Shown one piece after another: positions 22,294 through 34,288 of a stretch of 64,000 bases of DNA. The position numbers and the translations under genes are program-made. The DNA is taken from contig JAWNGF010000015.1 in assembly GCA_037039685.1 (NCBI GenBank), positions 325,001 through 389,000 on the forward strand, read 5' to 3'. Below the pieces are notes generated by a model that was not told where the DNA came from, did no database searches, and worked only from the letters and a program-made list of their open reading frames with translations. Source of the stretch: Ceratobasidium sp. AG-K (lineage: Eukaryota > Basidiomycota > Agaricomycetes > Cantharellales > Ceratobasidiaceae). Numbering within the stretch: position 1 is the first letter of the stretch; each line of letters starts with the position of its first letter.

Positions 22294-23391
22294 TTATCCC
22301 AATAGGAACAATACATACTTTGCCATTAAACTCACGTCCCCGCGTGAATACCGACGCCGATCACTGCCATCAGCAGGACCATCTTGGTAGCTTACAAAGT
22401 CCAAGGTTAAGGACCGTAATGTTAAGTCGGAAGGAGATTTCACGATCGCGGTGTCGTCGATCACAACATTTTCAAGCCCTCCAGAATAATTGCTGAACGG
22501 CTGAGCGTGCAGCTGCGTAAGCTTTGGAAAGTGGTTTCGTATGGTGAATAATTCTTGAATTTCAACAGGAGAGCGAACGCAAAGAAAATCAAGATTCGGC
22601 CACAAGCTAGATATACTCTCGAATATGGAACGACCGGAGTGTGGAATGACGGTACGATGGATTTTGAGATTGCGGAGCGGTATTGTACGTAAACCTAGGA
22701 GAATATCAAGAGGGAACGCAACTTTTGGTGGTACAGAATGTGCATCCTCGCTAGGGCTGCTGGGATCGCGTTTGTATAGGAGGTTGGGGTGAGATACCTG
22801 GGCGTTATCGAGGTGCAAGCTCTGGGTTGTGAGTGACCTGATGGAGCCTGCCGAATCAAACAACTGGAGCCAAAGTCTGTAGCCTCGACTGAGTGCAAGG
22901 TCGACGGATTCAGGAAGCAGAAGTTTGAGGTACTTTAGGCGAGGCGATAAAGGGTTGGGAGATACAAGAGCTAGGAGTGTAGACATGTGTGGTCCTTCGA
23001 CGGAGGTTCCGGATACATTGTAGTTGAGACACAGCCTGAGGGTCTCCACATACGGCGCGTATAGCCGAACTCGGTCGAAGTAGCCATCGGGTAATTGTCC
23101 CGGCATGTTGATCTGGAATACGTGTTAATTGCTTTAAGTGACGAGCTCATATAGCCAATTCCGACCCACCTCGAGCCCTCCCTCTACCTGAGGAAGTTCA
23201 CGGCATCCTGGTAACATGCGAAGCAGAATCGCAAGCTCTACGTCGGCTTTGCGCCAGACAAAGGGGCGAGTAAAATTGAACAGAGTACGACAAGTCCTCA
23301 GAAGCTGGGTCATGTCGTGTCGGGAGAGATATGAATATATCATACTGTAGATTTCCATAGGCAGAACAAGGAGAGGATGATTCGGGCGCAT
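22294..23391 (-). CDS. F-box protein, second gene
   Basis: The ATG at 23391 opens MRPNHPLLVLPMEIYSMIY and SYLSRHDMTQLLRTCRTL, an F-box at about residues 8-50, followed by FVWRKADVEL. Exon 1 ends at CTCGAG|GTGGGT near 23170. After a roughly 55-bp intron (acceptor ATTCCAG), exon 2 reads INMPGQLPDGYFDRVRLYA with LRR-like leucine spacing (LSPRLKYLKLLLPE, IPLRNLKIHRTVI, WPNLDFLCVRSP, FPKLTQLHAQP). Near 22318 a GTATGT donor follows SLMAK, so a 3' exon probably exists; a frame at 22239-22024 is a candidate but not proven. Architecture (F-box then degenerate LRRs) matches the expanded F-box family of Agaricomycetes. The true stop is uncertain. Confidence 0.7.
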
Positions 23392-23433
23392 TGTAGCGAG
23401 CACGGACAATCCAGGAACGAGCGAGTGGGGCAA

Positions 23434-23881
23434 GTGGGTCGATTTACTTAGAGCGATCCCAAAGCCGTGGCATTAGGCGTGAAGAGGTATTATGCCTAGT
23501 CTGAACCGTCCTTGGTGAGCCTTTGCGCCTCGTTTTCTGACCTGGAAAGCCACGGGTACCGACTCCGCACGTGACCAGAGCCCTACATTAGGCGCCCGTT
23601 GACTTCTCGGCGATAGTCAGTAAGATCGCCGAGGAGCGAGGTCTCTCCAAGTCGCTTTCATTATACGCAACAACGGGTGATCATTTCTGTGATGCCATTT
23701 CGAGTCTCCTATGCGAGCAAGCACTCACTCGACACTGGCATCCACGCTATACCTTGTCCCATCGGTTGTCTACAGCATCTCATGCTTTCGTCCGATATGA
23801 ATTCTATGCGCACGCGAAAGGCTTCAACAATCCTAGCGGGTTTGAAATTTGAATCTTAAATATAGAAAGCTAGACACCGCG
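23434..23881. other. Intergenic; nothing recognised
   Basis: Spacer between the second F-box gene and the kinase-like gene. Confidence 0.35.
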
Positions 23882-25226
23882 TTACACCTGTCCATCTCCC
23901 ATTCGCCTTCGAAAAAAGAAGCGCCAGATTTTCTCAATCCAGTACCCAATCTCAGATGATATTCCCCACACAAAGTAGATCGAACGGGCTGCAAATCCAG
24001 CCCCGGGGGGTACGATTGGCCGCCGGTATCTCCAGCCACCAAGTCCCACGAACATTGTGTTCATTGATCGCCGTGCAGCTTCTAATGTCGGTCGATCTGC
24101 AGGGTTTGTTTGGGTCATTTCCGCTGCAACTGTGTCAAGGACCCCGAGAGCCTCGATCCGCTGACAGACATGTTGAAGAATGAAAAAGGCCTTCTCGCTC
24201 GGAAGATGGGCAATCTAACGCACCGGGATAAGGTCGTTTCTGAGCACAGCTCCGAGTTGGTATATGTCCGCCAAAAATGGATCGTAAGGCTTGAGCAGCT
24301 TCTGCTCCGGAGCTGGTTCTCGCGCTTGTATCCCAGCAGTTAACCGTTTGATGTTTGGGTCGCGGAACCATTGGGCGTAGCCCAGGTCGATAAAGTAGTA
24401 GCGCAGGTTCTTTTGGGAGCGCAAGTACTGGGGGTAAATTACCCGTCGGATGTCGGTGGAGAGTTTTTGGTGAACCGGGTGAAACGGTTCGCTGAATAAG
24501 ATGCGAGAGTCCATCATGATGTTGGGTGAGGCAATGTCGCTTCGAGTTCGTGTAAGCCATACAGTCTGGAAAAGTAGCTGAAAACTCACCAGTGCGCAAC
24601 ATTATGCTTGTGCATGAACAATAGACCCTAACGGAGGCCTGAGTCAGCGTTACTCCTTGCATAACCGGGGACCTACTTCGAACAACTGCTCAAGACAGTC
24701 ATGCACTTCTGCGAGGTTATGAAACGGCGGGTTATCATCGTATCGACCAAGCAATGGCATTACGACAAAGTGCCCAGACTCAACATCCGGAATGGGAAAG
24801 GAGTCCAAACATGGGACGACGTGGTTTGAGGGATCGTCCTTTAAAGGCGGGGTGGAGAAGTAACGGAGCAAGTCGAGCTCGGCTTCTCCTTCTCGACTAT
24901 TTTCTGAAGGGATTATCATTTTAATTATGACTTGCCGGTCATCTTGGGCTCGGATGGCGTCGAGTACGCGTATGGGCTGGTGGAGTGTATATCAGCCGAG
25001 TCCGCATAGAGGAAACGATTTGTACCATGGAATCAACATTGTCCTCGCACTGAGAAGGCCTTAGGTCGGTATTCCTCCACGAAGGGACCCAGTCGGGTTG
25101 GTAACGGGGTCGAAGACGGTAGCCTTTGGAAAGAAGGTATGGTTGAAACGAAACCCATCGTTCCTCGACTCCAGACCGCACGTCCCGGCTTGAAAGTATG
25201 TCAAAGTCTCTCGCTCGCTTGCTCAT
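23882..25226 (-). CDS. Protein-kinase-like protein with HCD/DLG active-site variants
   Basis: The ATG at 25226 starts MSKRARDFDILSSRDVRSG. Exon 2 carries RQVIIKMI (candidate ATP-anchoring Lys) and a Glu-rich helix (GEAELDLLRYF), then HFVVMPLLGRYDDNP. Across 49-bp introns the frame gives LLFMHKHNVAHC and DIASPNIMMD, the catalytic loop with HCD in place of HRD and a conserved Asn. YYFIDLGYAQWF follows, with DLG in place of DFG. The C-lobe reads FLADIYQLGAVL and, after another intron, TQTNPADRPTLEAARRSM. The C-terminus contains a hydrophobic/aromatic segment (SIYFVWGISSEIGYWIEKIW) and a basic tail ending at 23882. All splice joins keep frame. The catalytic Asp, Asn and metal Asp are retained, so activity is possible. 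The group resembles fungal-expanded kinase-like families; substrate is unknown. Confidence 0.75.
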
Positions 25227-25467
25227 GTGAGGAGCCGGGTGAGAGCGCAGTGCGAGCCTAACCGCTGGGAGCAACTAAGTTAGGCATTTAAAACGGGTAC
25301 CTCCAGGGGCTCACAGGTTCAAACAGCAGAATGCGTCCGTCTAGCATACCCAAGAGTCTGGGAGGCTGATATGCGAGGGAATAGGGCAAAAGAGTGCGCA
25401 TAAGGGGGTGACTAGTTGTTGGTGGTAGAACGACACGTGCTGTCACAAACAACCTTGGGTGTTACAT
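25227..25467. promoter_or_regulatory. Divergent intergenic region between kinase-like gene and 25468 gene
   Basis: The 241-bp spacer lies between two divergently oriented starts and probably holds both promoters. No specific binding motif is claimed. Confidence 0.35.
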
Positions 25468-27073
25468 ATGTCACTCGCAGAAATGTCCCAACTCCTCACG
25501 TTTGCCGAGGTCGATCGTGAGTTTCCTCCATGAATCTCACCCCCAGGCTTACGGGTGGTTAGCCGGTGGCCCGATGATTTCCCATTCGTACTCCGCGCAC
25601 ATATGTTAACGATACGAGGCTATGATTCCCCTTCCCCTCAGCCACCTATTGTGCCAGCATATCCCCAGTTATAAGTCCATCCTCGGCCGTCGCCACCCCT
25701 TTCGTAGTTTTTCTAACACCCCCAGGCCTTCCCGACTGGCCAATGTTCTGGTCCAACCTTGTTCAAGTCTTTAACTCTGGCGGCCCTCTGGGCAGAGCGA
25801 CCTTGCGATTGGTCGAAGGCGACGATGCCGCGGTCATGGTCAAACGAGTAGAAACCCTTTTAGAAGACTCTATGAAGGTCCTCAAAAGCCATGAGCGATT
25901 GATCCACGCAGAGGAATACAAAACTTTTGACATTGCACACCGTCGGTAGGTTACCTCGAAAGCACCACCACCACACTCCCAGGCTGACCACCTCATACAT
26001 CCCCAGTCTCTTGCTTAGAGTTATCGAAGTCAAGTCCGATCTCCAGAGTCAAGAAAACCGGAAATTGCTTTCTGCTAGTCCCGCGGAACGGCAAGTATAT
26101 GAAAGCGAAGTTCATCAACTTTACGACCGCGCTCAGATCTACCACCGTGATGTGCTAGTGAGCGACGTCCGGGCATCTACAACCCATATCAGCTAACATG
26201 TTACTCCTCTAGACGGCTAGTCGGCGAGCGCAAGAATACGAAGACCAGATGCTTTTCAACTTTGACGAAAATCCGGGTTCAACCTCCGGGTCGTCTGAAC
26301 AGGTGCTGTTCCTCTTATCGTCGGAGCTTGGCTAACTCCATGCAGCTTACCGGGAGTACGACATGGTACTCTGTTATTTCTTCCCAATCGGGTTCTTCGC
26401 TGGGTTGGTCCGTTCACTGCTCGTCAGACCAAGTCGCTGATCGAATTCGATGTTCAACTAGATGGATCTTCTGGCCAATCTGAGCCCGGCTCTTATACTT
26501 CCACAGACGGTATGCTTAGTCCACCAGCTATTTGTTAGCTAGCTCATCCGTTGTTTCTTGTGCCCTAGCTGAACCGTTCCTTGCTGTGGCTCACATTCGC
26601 GACAGCAATGAAGACGATCCAGAGGGAGAAGAGAAGTACAGAAGAATCTTGATCATGGAGAGCAAACGGAAGCGAATGATCATGATAGGTGTGTCTGTTC
26701 CAAGTACTACGCGCTGAGGCTAAGACGATGTTTGCCCTCCACCCAAAGATCCCAACCCCTGTTACCTGAAAGACGGCGCCGAACAAGTCAACGGTGCGGG
26801 CCTCGCAGACTCACCTATAATGAACCCATCGGCTGATTCACCCTCTCGTTACAGAGAGCTCTTTGCTCGAGATGTCCAAAGCCGGAGAGACGCTGCTCAG
26901 AGCCGCGGATCCAGAAAAGTGAGTTTGCTTTGGCGATTCCGCCCAGCTTGCTAAACCATATGTGCCCCAGCTTGGAAGGCTATCACGCAATCGGTAAACA
27001 GGAAGAGCCGTCTTGGGTGGATTCGATGATCCAGAGTATGGCGAGATTGGGTGTGGGGAGTCAAATGGTCTGA
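25468..27073 (+). CDS. Unrecognised multi-exon protein with helical segments
   Basis: The ATG at 25468 begins MSLAEMSQLLTFAEVDR, followed by GTGAGT. A later exon reads FPDWPMFWSNLVQVFNSGG, VKRVETLLEDSMKVLKSHER and LIHAEEYKTFDIAHRR. The next exon, after an acceptor near 26010, reads LLRVIEVKSDLQSQENRKL and ESEVHQLYDRAQIYHRDVL. Then come SRRAQEYEDQMLFNFDE with a Ser/Gly tail, an acidic/basic exon near 26580-26690 (EDDPEGEEKYRRILIMESKR) and a likely last exon (EEPSWVDSMIQSMARLG) ending with TGA at 27071. Exon boundaries in the middle are approximate. The repeated amphipathic helices suggest a helical or coiled-coil protein, probably cytosolic. No known family is recognised and no function is proposed. 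Confidence 0.45.
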
Positions 27074-29868
27074 ACGCTACAGTGTGTCCCGCGCCCGAGC
27101 CAAAATTTGAGGCTCGAACGAGGGGCAGTGGCAAATGCGGCTTTGCGCCCATCTCTAGTTGTATCTGAGTTATCTTATTCTTTTTTGTCAGTTGTACTCC
27201 TGTGACAACGACCGTGCGTATCGTTGCTGTAGGTTAGTCCCATTCTGTATCCTCTGTCCTGTGTTGTGTTGTACATGCAAAGCTCTGCTATCATGTATAC
27301 TACTCTATTGTCTGTCCCCAAATTAACTCTTTACAAATGAGAGTGCCCAGACGAGTTGGGTAACTGAATCTGTCACTCGGAATAATAGGCATCAAAGTCA
27401 CTGTTCGTCGTCCGTACGCCGGATTGAATGCGAGGGGATAAAACAACCCCGGTAGTCAAAACGGCGAGCCGCGGGCACCCGTACATTCAGGGGTTGTACA
27501 GGTGTTGGGGCCGAGTTGATGTGACAGCGTTACACAGTCCCCGTTGTCACATTGCCTGTCGCATTCCCCCCTCCCGAGTTGCCAACAAACATTCACTCCC
27601 CGCTAAACCCCTTGGAACACCAGCGGGGTCTGAATAACGTGCATTTGTTCCATTATACTACGCATAAACTGCGCTCTGTGCTCACAATTAGACACGCTCA
27701 TACCTCCCTGCTTCAGTCCGCCCTCCCACGCAATCCTGATCCCCCAGTCGATGGCGTTCAACTATCTTGCGGGAAATTTGATCCACAATGCTCCGCAGAG
27801 CAGCCCAGAAATAGTACTGCCCTTTCAGACGTGACCTTCCAGCTCCTCAGCCTTCCACCGAGGCGGCCGCTGTGGAAAGTCACTCGCTAGCATAATCTGT
27901 GGGTTTGATTCTCTCGAACGTACTCTCTGCTTATAGCATAGCTAACCATCGCTGGTGTTTATCATGTTGTCAATCCGTACGGCCTTCGCACTCCAGCGAA
28001 AATAGTCATTGAAGTTTTGCAGAACCAACTGAGTAGTTCAAAGAGGGGCCACATGGCCGGTTTCAACGGTCCAGGTTGATTGACAGTGCGTTGCGTCGTC
28101 TCGTTGGTCTGGTAAGTTGTCAACACTATGGCATACGCTTGCCGAGGCCACTTTATCACGGGTAGTCCCGTTCAATTTATGCGCTTCTTTCCTGCCTTGG
28201 ACCAAGACCTATCCAAAAAGACCTCCGAGATATGGGCCACATTTTTGATACATTGTTGACATGAGTCGTAGCCAAACACTTCGCTTAGGTTGTCGCTCCC
28301 ACCTCCTTCCCATCCCACGCTTAGCCAGTGGAACAAGAACCCCTCTTACTCCCTGCTCAACACGCCGACATACCTCGCTACCACCTCCTTGAGCCGCAAC
28401 ACTACGGCACCGCGTCGAAGTTCCCGCAATCTGCTCGGACAGAATCGACTGAGCCGTCCGGGCCGACTCAGCTGATAAAACTTTCCCAAACCTTCGAATC
28501 AGAATGTCCAGTCACTCTGGTGCATCACGCCCGCGAAATGTTCCGGTGTTTCGCTCGTCACACTCACAAGGAGGACTATCCCAGCAAGCCCATACTTGTA
28601 GAAAAGGCGCGTCCCATCGTATTCCTTTAATATGGTTGTTGATCCTGCCGACGTGATTTCTCAACGTACTAGGCCAAACCTTGGGTTATGGCCAATCGTA
28701 ATTGGTGCACAGTTTCTAATCCCACCACGCGCCTCATTGAACAACGGTGAGCCTTATCACTCCAGGTGAGCATAGTCGATGAGACAGATGCAGGAAGAAG
28801 CGGCTCAGGTCATCCCGTATACGTTACAGACTCTATAGACTGTAGCAATCAACCATAAAATGGCGTGTTTAAAAGGTGAGAATACCATGCTCAAATCACC
28901 GCTTAAGGGGAACTGTGGTTTAGGATCGAGCGAGCTAGAAATGCTTGGAACAGCATCGCTCTGCGCGTCATCGTTCATCAGCAAACTATCGCCGCGCTCG
29001 GGAGCATTGATCCACTCCCAGGCGCTAGTTAGGTTCGACGAACTCGATGTCGTGCCCTCGAGCGCTTATGAGTACTGGGAGGCGCCTGGAATTGTCGGGC
29101 CGGATCTCCCTTGTGCTTGTTTGCTGCTTCGGGACACTAAGGAGCTCTCGGGTGCCCGCTGATCGTACCCCTATCTTTGATTCTAGAGCTATATTTCCCT
29201 CATGCAGTGCACTGGGTTATGTTCTAGGTGGTGGGGCTGTTGTATTTGTGGCCAATTTAATGTTTTTATTTTATTTTATTTTGTTATTTTATTTTTAGAA
29301 GCCTGGTCACGTGAGCTACTCAGCTCACACTACGGAGTAAAATGGATAGCGGTAAACCGGGGTAAACCGCGCTATTCCGAATGGCACGAACCGGGATTGG
29401 ATTATGTAAGCCCGAAACGAGGGCTCAAGTTTGTCGCGCATGACTCGCTGCGCGGTGAAATGCCGCGGAAGGCCACGGGTACCGCGCATCATAGCTGAGA
29501 ATATGATGCATGATACCTACATCATCGTGACGTGTGAACCCAGCGCATAAATGCGCATTTATTCGGAATAAATTTTCCTTGGGGTGAATCGTGCATATAA
29601 TTAAGCGCATTTTGCGAGTACCGAGGTGGAACATTGCCATGGATACTCCTCAGACCACTCAGATCGCTTGGCCAGCTCACCCTGCCCCTTCTGCCCCTGT
29701 TCAACCCCGAGCAAAGCGTTGCAAGGGGTTGAATGCTATGTCCGATCTCGGAGTCTGAAGGTATTCCGACCAACAGAAGTTAGGCAAGTAGACACGTTCT
29801 CTGGTTCTTGAGAATACTAGCTAACCGGCTTCCTGATCTTCCAATGCGCTGCTCGTCAGTCGTGGAGA
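27074..29868. other. Long region without a recognised gene
   Basis: Pol II terminator-like AT-rich sequence follows the 25468 gene. Between 27.4 and 29.2 kb only short frames without domains are seen. At 29258-29298 there is a T/A-rich low-complexity tract. From about 29.5 kb the composition changes, and GCGCATAAATGCGCATTT (near 29547) is a palindromic motif that may belong to the 5' non-coding part of the hAT relic. Confidence 0.35.
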
Positions 29869-31132
29869 TTGTCCGTGTCTAAGCATTACGAGCCTGCCTT
29901 GGAGCAACACTACCATTCCGGAGGCGAGCCTAACAAGATTGTTGTTGCATTTCGATGCCGTTACAAGCTCGGCAATCATGACCCCGTGCTCCGCAACCGC
30001 CTCTGGACTGGCGATGGCACACAATCGCCAATTCATTCGGCCAAGGTGTGCGATCGTCAGCGTGGGATTGCAATGGCTAGGCCAGCTACTTCTGCGTCCC
30101 TTTACACGCCTGCAAAGCATCGAGCAATCCTTGCTATGCGCTGCGCTCGCGATCACCGTATATTCGATTCCGTTGTCGACGAGTTACACTTTGAAGAGGT
30201 CAAACTTCTTTGGCCCGGAACTTCTTTGCCTTCTGCAGCAACGGTCTCTAATGATGTTCGCCATATTTACGAAGATGCTTCAATTGACGCTGCCAACTAT
30301 CTCAAGGTATGCACCCGTGCATTCTTTTGATGTGGTGTCAAATCAATTGTTAGTAGAGCCTTCCTGGCCCTATTCACCTTGCCGTTGATGGGTGGACATG
30401 CCCAACTTCTGAGTCATTCCTTGGTGTTATTGCCTTCTGGAACAACCATGGGCGGATCTGGCGAGTCGTTTTAGAGTTCATTCAGTAAGTTATGTGTTTT
30501 TTCAGCATATATGCGCCTTAAAACAAATAAAAAAAACTCAAGGCTCACCGAATCGTACACAAGAGTGTATATGGCTAATTGCATACATGATTGCTTAAAG
30601 CGCTATGATATTGAAGATAAGGTACAGCAACTGGGTACTTTATTGTCCTGTCTATGTTAATTTTCTACTCATAGGTTGGGACAATTTGTCTTGATAATGC
30701 AGCAAGCAACAACACACTTGTGTCACACCTCCAAGCCGGACTGCCAAACTTTCAAGGACCCAAAGCATGTGTTCAGTGCTTTGCTCATGTTACCAATCTC
30801 ATTGCTTGGGTATGTAAGACACATAGTTACTTCACATTTTAAGCTGATGAAATACATATCATTTGGGCCTTCATGTTGCTATTCTCTCCCCTCCCAAACC
30901 TGCATCAATCTTGTGAAACAAACCCCCCAACCATAACCCAAGGGGCGCTCAATGCTGACCAGGAGGTTGATCCTGAAGACTTGACATGGGAGCTTGACCA
31001 CAACATGCTTGCTCATGACCAGACAAGTGTTCAAGGCATAATTGCACCAGCACTCTCAATCACATGGGATTTGGGTATGCCCTTAAGCAAGGAGGTGCTT
31101 GAGATGGCCCATGGCATAATGCCAAAAGTATG
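29869..31132 (+). pseudogene. hAT-family transposase relic, 5' part
   Basis: Plus-strand exons encode a typical basidiomycete hAT transposase. They are a zinc-finger-like N-terminus (WTGDGTQSPIHSAKVCDR), then ASLYTPAKHRAILAMRCARD, then after a GTATGC intron PIHLAVDGWTCPTSESFLG with the first catalytic-type Asp in VDGWT. YMANCIHDCLKRYDIEDK and TICLDNAASNNTLVSHLQ follow, then the conserved Cys/His-Ala-His motif (VQCFAHVTNLIAW). Three short introns are visible. The last exon reads MAHGIMPKVC and is cut at 31132 by an LTR insertion flanked by a GTATG duplication; the same frame resumes at 39248. hAT enzymes excise and insert DNA by a cut-and-paste mechanism. No intact terminal repeats were identified. 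The gene is dead because it is split. Confidence 0.75.
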
Positions 31133-31457
31133 TGTCACAACCCTAGTCAAACCTTGGAGGCCAAGGCTCTACAGGCAGTGAGAAGGGGGGGTTGGGACAA
31201 CAAAGGTTAGATGAACGGCCCCAAGGCCTAAGTGAGTCATGCACTGAGTGATTTGGGGAAAACAACAAGAGAACAAGTCTTGTCTTCACAAGACTTGTGT
31301 TGCTGGTATATATACCAACTACTGTGGCTATGTACAATAGAGAGCAAACAACAAAGGGAACCAAAACAAGAAAGGACAAGAGTCTGAGAGAAGCAAGGAC
31401 AAGACAAAGGAAACGTGATAAGTCCATGGACACCAAGGAGACAAGGAAACAGGCCAG
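31133..31457 (-). repeat. Inverted solo LTR (E1/E2 type), first part
   Basis: TGTCACAACC begins a reverse-orientation copy of the E1-type LTR. For example, its reversed CCTTGGAGGCCAAG and GTCCATGGAC blocks match the 5' LTR of E1. It is preceded by GTATG (31128-31132), which recurs after its far end (39243-39247). It is split at 31457 by a second LTR. Confidence 0.8.
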
Positions 31458-31735
31458 TGTCGTAAGCTTCTTCCTGGTGGCTATAAGAGAAGCCACGATG
31501 GAGAGTGGACGGCACTAAGACCTAAGAGACCTCTTGAATCGCACCACACTTAAGTGGCTGTAGACTCTTAAGGGTAGGGGTGGTTCAAAGTGTCACTCAA
31601 AGGGGATGTTAGATGAGACAAAACAAGCTGGGAATACCAGGCTTGTTGGTCCTCTATATATATTCAAGAAGCAACCAAGTCATACAAGGCACAGCTGCCC
31701 AAGTCAAACATACAAGCCAGTCAGGAGTGTCCAAG
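31458..31735 (-). repeat. Solo LTR of the E4 type, first part
   Basis: TGTCGTAAGCTTCTTCC starts a copy of the LTR found at 54811, 61606 and 62986. It is preceded by GCCAG (31453-31457), repeated at 39118-39122, and is interrupted at 31735 by E1. The orientation is minus, since its TATA box reads on that strand. Confidence 0.85.
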
Positions 31736-32180
31736 TGTCACGACCTTTCCTGTTTCTCTTTGTTTTGTCCTGTTTGTCTCGTGCTTGGTCTTGTTCTTCT
31801 TGCCTTGGCGCATTTAGTCGCCTTTATGTAAGCCATGACCGCGGGACATGCCTGCCTGGCCTGTTCCCTTGTTCCCTTGGAGTCCATGGACTTATCCTTC
31901 TTCCTTTGTGTGTTGTCCTCTTCCCTCAGACTCTTGCTTTTCCTCTTTTTGTGTTCCTTTGTCACTTGCTCTCTCTTGTACATAGCCACAGTAGATAGTA
32001 CATATACCAGCGACACAAGTCTTGTCCCCACAAGACTTGTTCTCTTGTCGATTTCCCATCACTCATTGCGTGACTCACTTAGGCCTTAGTTGCCGTCCAT
32101 TCAACCTTTGCCGTTGTCCCAACCCCCATCCTCACTGCCTGTGGAGTCTCGGCCTCCAAGGTTTGGTTAGGGTTGTGACA
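31736..32180 (+). repeat. E1 5' LTR
   Basis: 445 bp, TGTCACGACC...GGTTGTGACA. A TATA-like CATATACC (32001-32008) is followed by a perfect 11-bp inverted repeat (32015-32025 and 32030-32040, loop CCCC). The predicted transcript start falls in the right arm. Confidence 0.95.
32015..32040 (+). promoter_or_regulatory. E1 LTR start-site hairpin
   Basis: ACAAGTCTTGT, CCCC, ACAAGACTTGT form a perfect 11-bp stem. Its right arm carries AAGACTTGTTCT (32032-32043), the complement of the primer-binding site just inside the LTR. Confidence 0.75.
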
Positions 32181-32182
32181 CT

Positions 32183-32194
32183 AGAACAAGTCTT
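32183..32194 (+). promoter_or_regulatory. E1 primer-binding site, self-priming type
   Basis: AGAACAAGTCTT starts 2 nt after the 5' LTR. It is exactly complementary to 32032-32043 within the LTR, 29 nt after the TATA motif. This fits Tf1-like self-priming, where the RNA 5' end folds back onto the PBS. No tRNA 3'-end match ending in TGG is evident. Confidence 0.7.
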
Positions 32195-32692
32195 CTCGCC
32201 TTTGTCATGGATACAGCCTTTGTTGCTGTCGGAACCAGGTTTATCATCACCGGGTTATCTCTGAGCACTGCACACCCTTCACCATTGATAGCTAATACCC
32301 CTATCTCTCCCCTGCATCATTTACATGTCGAGGCATATTGCAGCTCACATCCATTAGCACGTTGATGACGTCCCCTATCCTCTGATATCACTGAGCCGTT
32401 GCCACCTAATCAGGAAGCGCCGCTCATATATTCTATTGGAACAAGGACCTCTGACACTTTTGCCTTGAACCTACTGTCAACTAGGTTCCCCCTTCTATCT
32501 ATCTCTACCCAGGGGACTTTTCATTTTTTTGATAATCGATACTACTAGCCATATTTGGTCGCAGCGCACCAGGAAGCGCATTTATTATAGCTTATGTTGG
32601 TTTACCCACAGGGGGAATTGGTTTCAGGACGCATCAGTAGAACTTTTGGCCTAGGACGCTCAACATCCCAGATTCCAAGTGCAACTGGCATC

Positions 32693-34288
32693 ATGTCAGG
32701 CAAGACAGGGACCTCTCAATCGGATCCTACAGTTCAGGGAACCGAGCCGTATCAAGTATCATTTGGTGTAGGGGCCCCAGCAGCTACATTGTCGCCACCC
32801 AACGCAAACCGCGATAATGCCTCCATGCGCACTGGGGATCTCCAAGCCCCAGAACCAGAAGCAAGTGGATGAGTGGAAACCAGACCATCAGACCAATATA
32901 TTGAGAGCCATCTAGAAAGTGGTCAATGGTACAACACTTGTGGGACCACCAATGAGGATATTGCTGCCTTCCTACTTAGAATTGCACAACAAGTCGAAAT
33001 CACTAGTAGACATGTTGATAATATCCACCAATGGATACTCTACAATTCAGGGGATGGCGACCTAAATCTTCAAAACATTCAAGCCACTCAAGCCGACGTT
33101 CAAACCAATCAAGCGCTCCTCAATACTATACAAAATGATATGGACATTCTGATTCACCAGGCTGGGAGATGCACTTATCAGCCTGGTAACCAAGGAGGAG
33201 GGGGAAAGCTCAATGCATCGCAACCTCAGGGCAGTGCCCCTCTTAATCAACAAGCACTAGGAAGGTCTATTGGGCGATTTACACTCGGTCCAGCCCCCGC
33301 AGCTCCACCTGTCACTAGCACTACTCCTGCTGCCCCCCGAACTTCCAAGAAGAGTTCAGCCAGCAAACCCCCTGAGTACAACGGCAAATGCGGTCAGAAG
33401 GCTAGGGACTTTACCTTTGCCTGCAACCTCTACATCAGTACCTCGGACCTGTGTTACGATACAGTGGATCAGCAGATCCTTTTCATCATTTCATACCTGA
33501 GGGGGGAAGCCAGGGAATGGATTTGTCCTTTCCTTGAGCAGGAAATGGCTGGTGTCCCTCAACCAATCCTTAATGACATGACCCTCTTTGAAGAAGCCTT
33601 CGAAGAGGCCTTTGGCGAGGTAGAGCAAGCGGAAGTTTACCAGCAGAAATATCGAAATCTGAAACAAACCAAGTTGGTGGTCGATTATATTTCAAATTCC
33701 CGAACTTATTCCAGTGCTCTGGGTTACAATGAGACTACCCTCAAAGACAATTTTTATTCTGGCCTCAAGGACAAAATCCAGGATGTCATGTCAATTCAAA
33801 ACATTGATCGTCATGTTGTTACCCTCACACAGTTGATGAATCATGCGTCTAGGATTGACGCAAACCTTATTGCACAAAATTTGGAGAAAAAGGCCAAGGG
33901 CCCGGAGAAGGCAACACTGAGCGGAACCTTCAAAAAGGTGACCATGAGCGCAACAGCGCAGAAGAAGGAATTCAAGGAAGGGGACAAGATTTACACCATG
34001 GGACCAAAAGGCGCAACCAGGGGAGAAATTACAAAGATTGGCAAGAACAAGAAAGGGTTCAAGATTCCTACTATTAAATGGGAAGATGGATCTGAAAGCG
34101 AACTTCCATTCCCCTACCTACGCTTAAACACTTGCACGGTGGCAGGAGTTGAGGTGGCAGCGTCCAGCAGTTCGGAGCTCACCTGTTACCGCTGTCAAAA
34201 GAAGGGTCATATTGCCAAAAATTGCGTCATCAAAATAGCTGCTTTGGAGGAAGTTTCTGATGAGGAATTGGGAAAAGGCAGTGTCTGA
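32693..34288 (+). pseudogene. gag: E1 gag (one in-frame stop)
   Basis: From the ATG at 32693 the frame runs to 34288 with a single TGA at 32870-32872. The capsid region includes KPPEYNGKCGQKARDFTFAC and FLEQEMAGVPQPILNDM. A zinc knuckle (CYRCQKKGHIAKNC, CX2CX4HX4C) binds RNA near the C-terminus. A basic spacer with KGATRGEITKIGKNKKG precedes it. Gag forms the virus-like particle. The pol frame is open in -1 across the gag stop, implying a -1 shift or overlapping start for pol. Confidence 0.9.
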
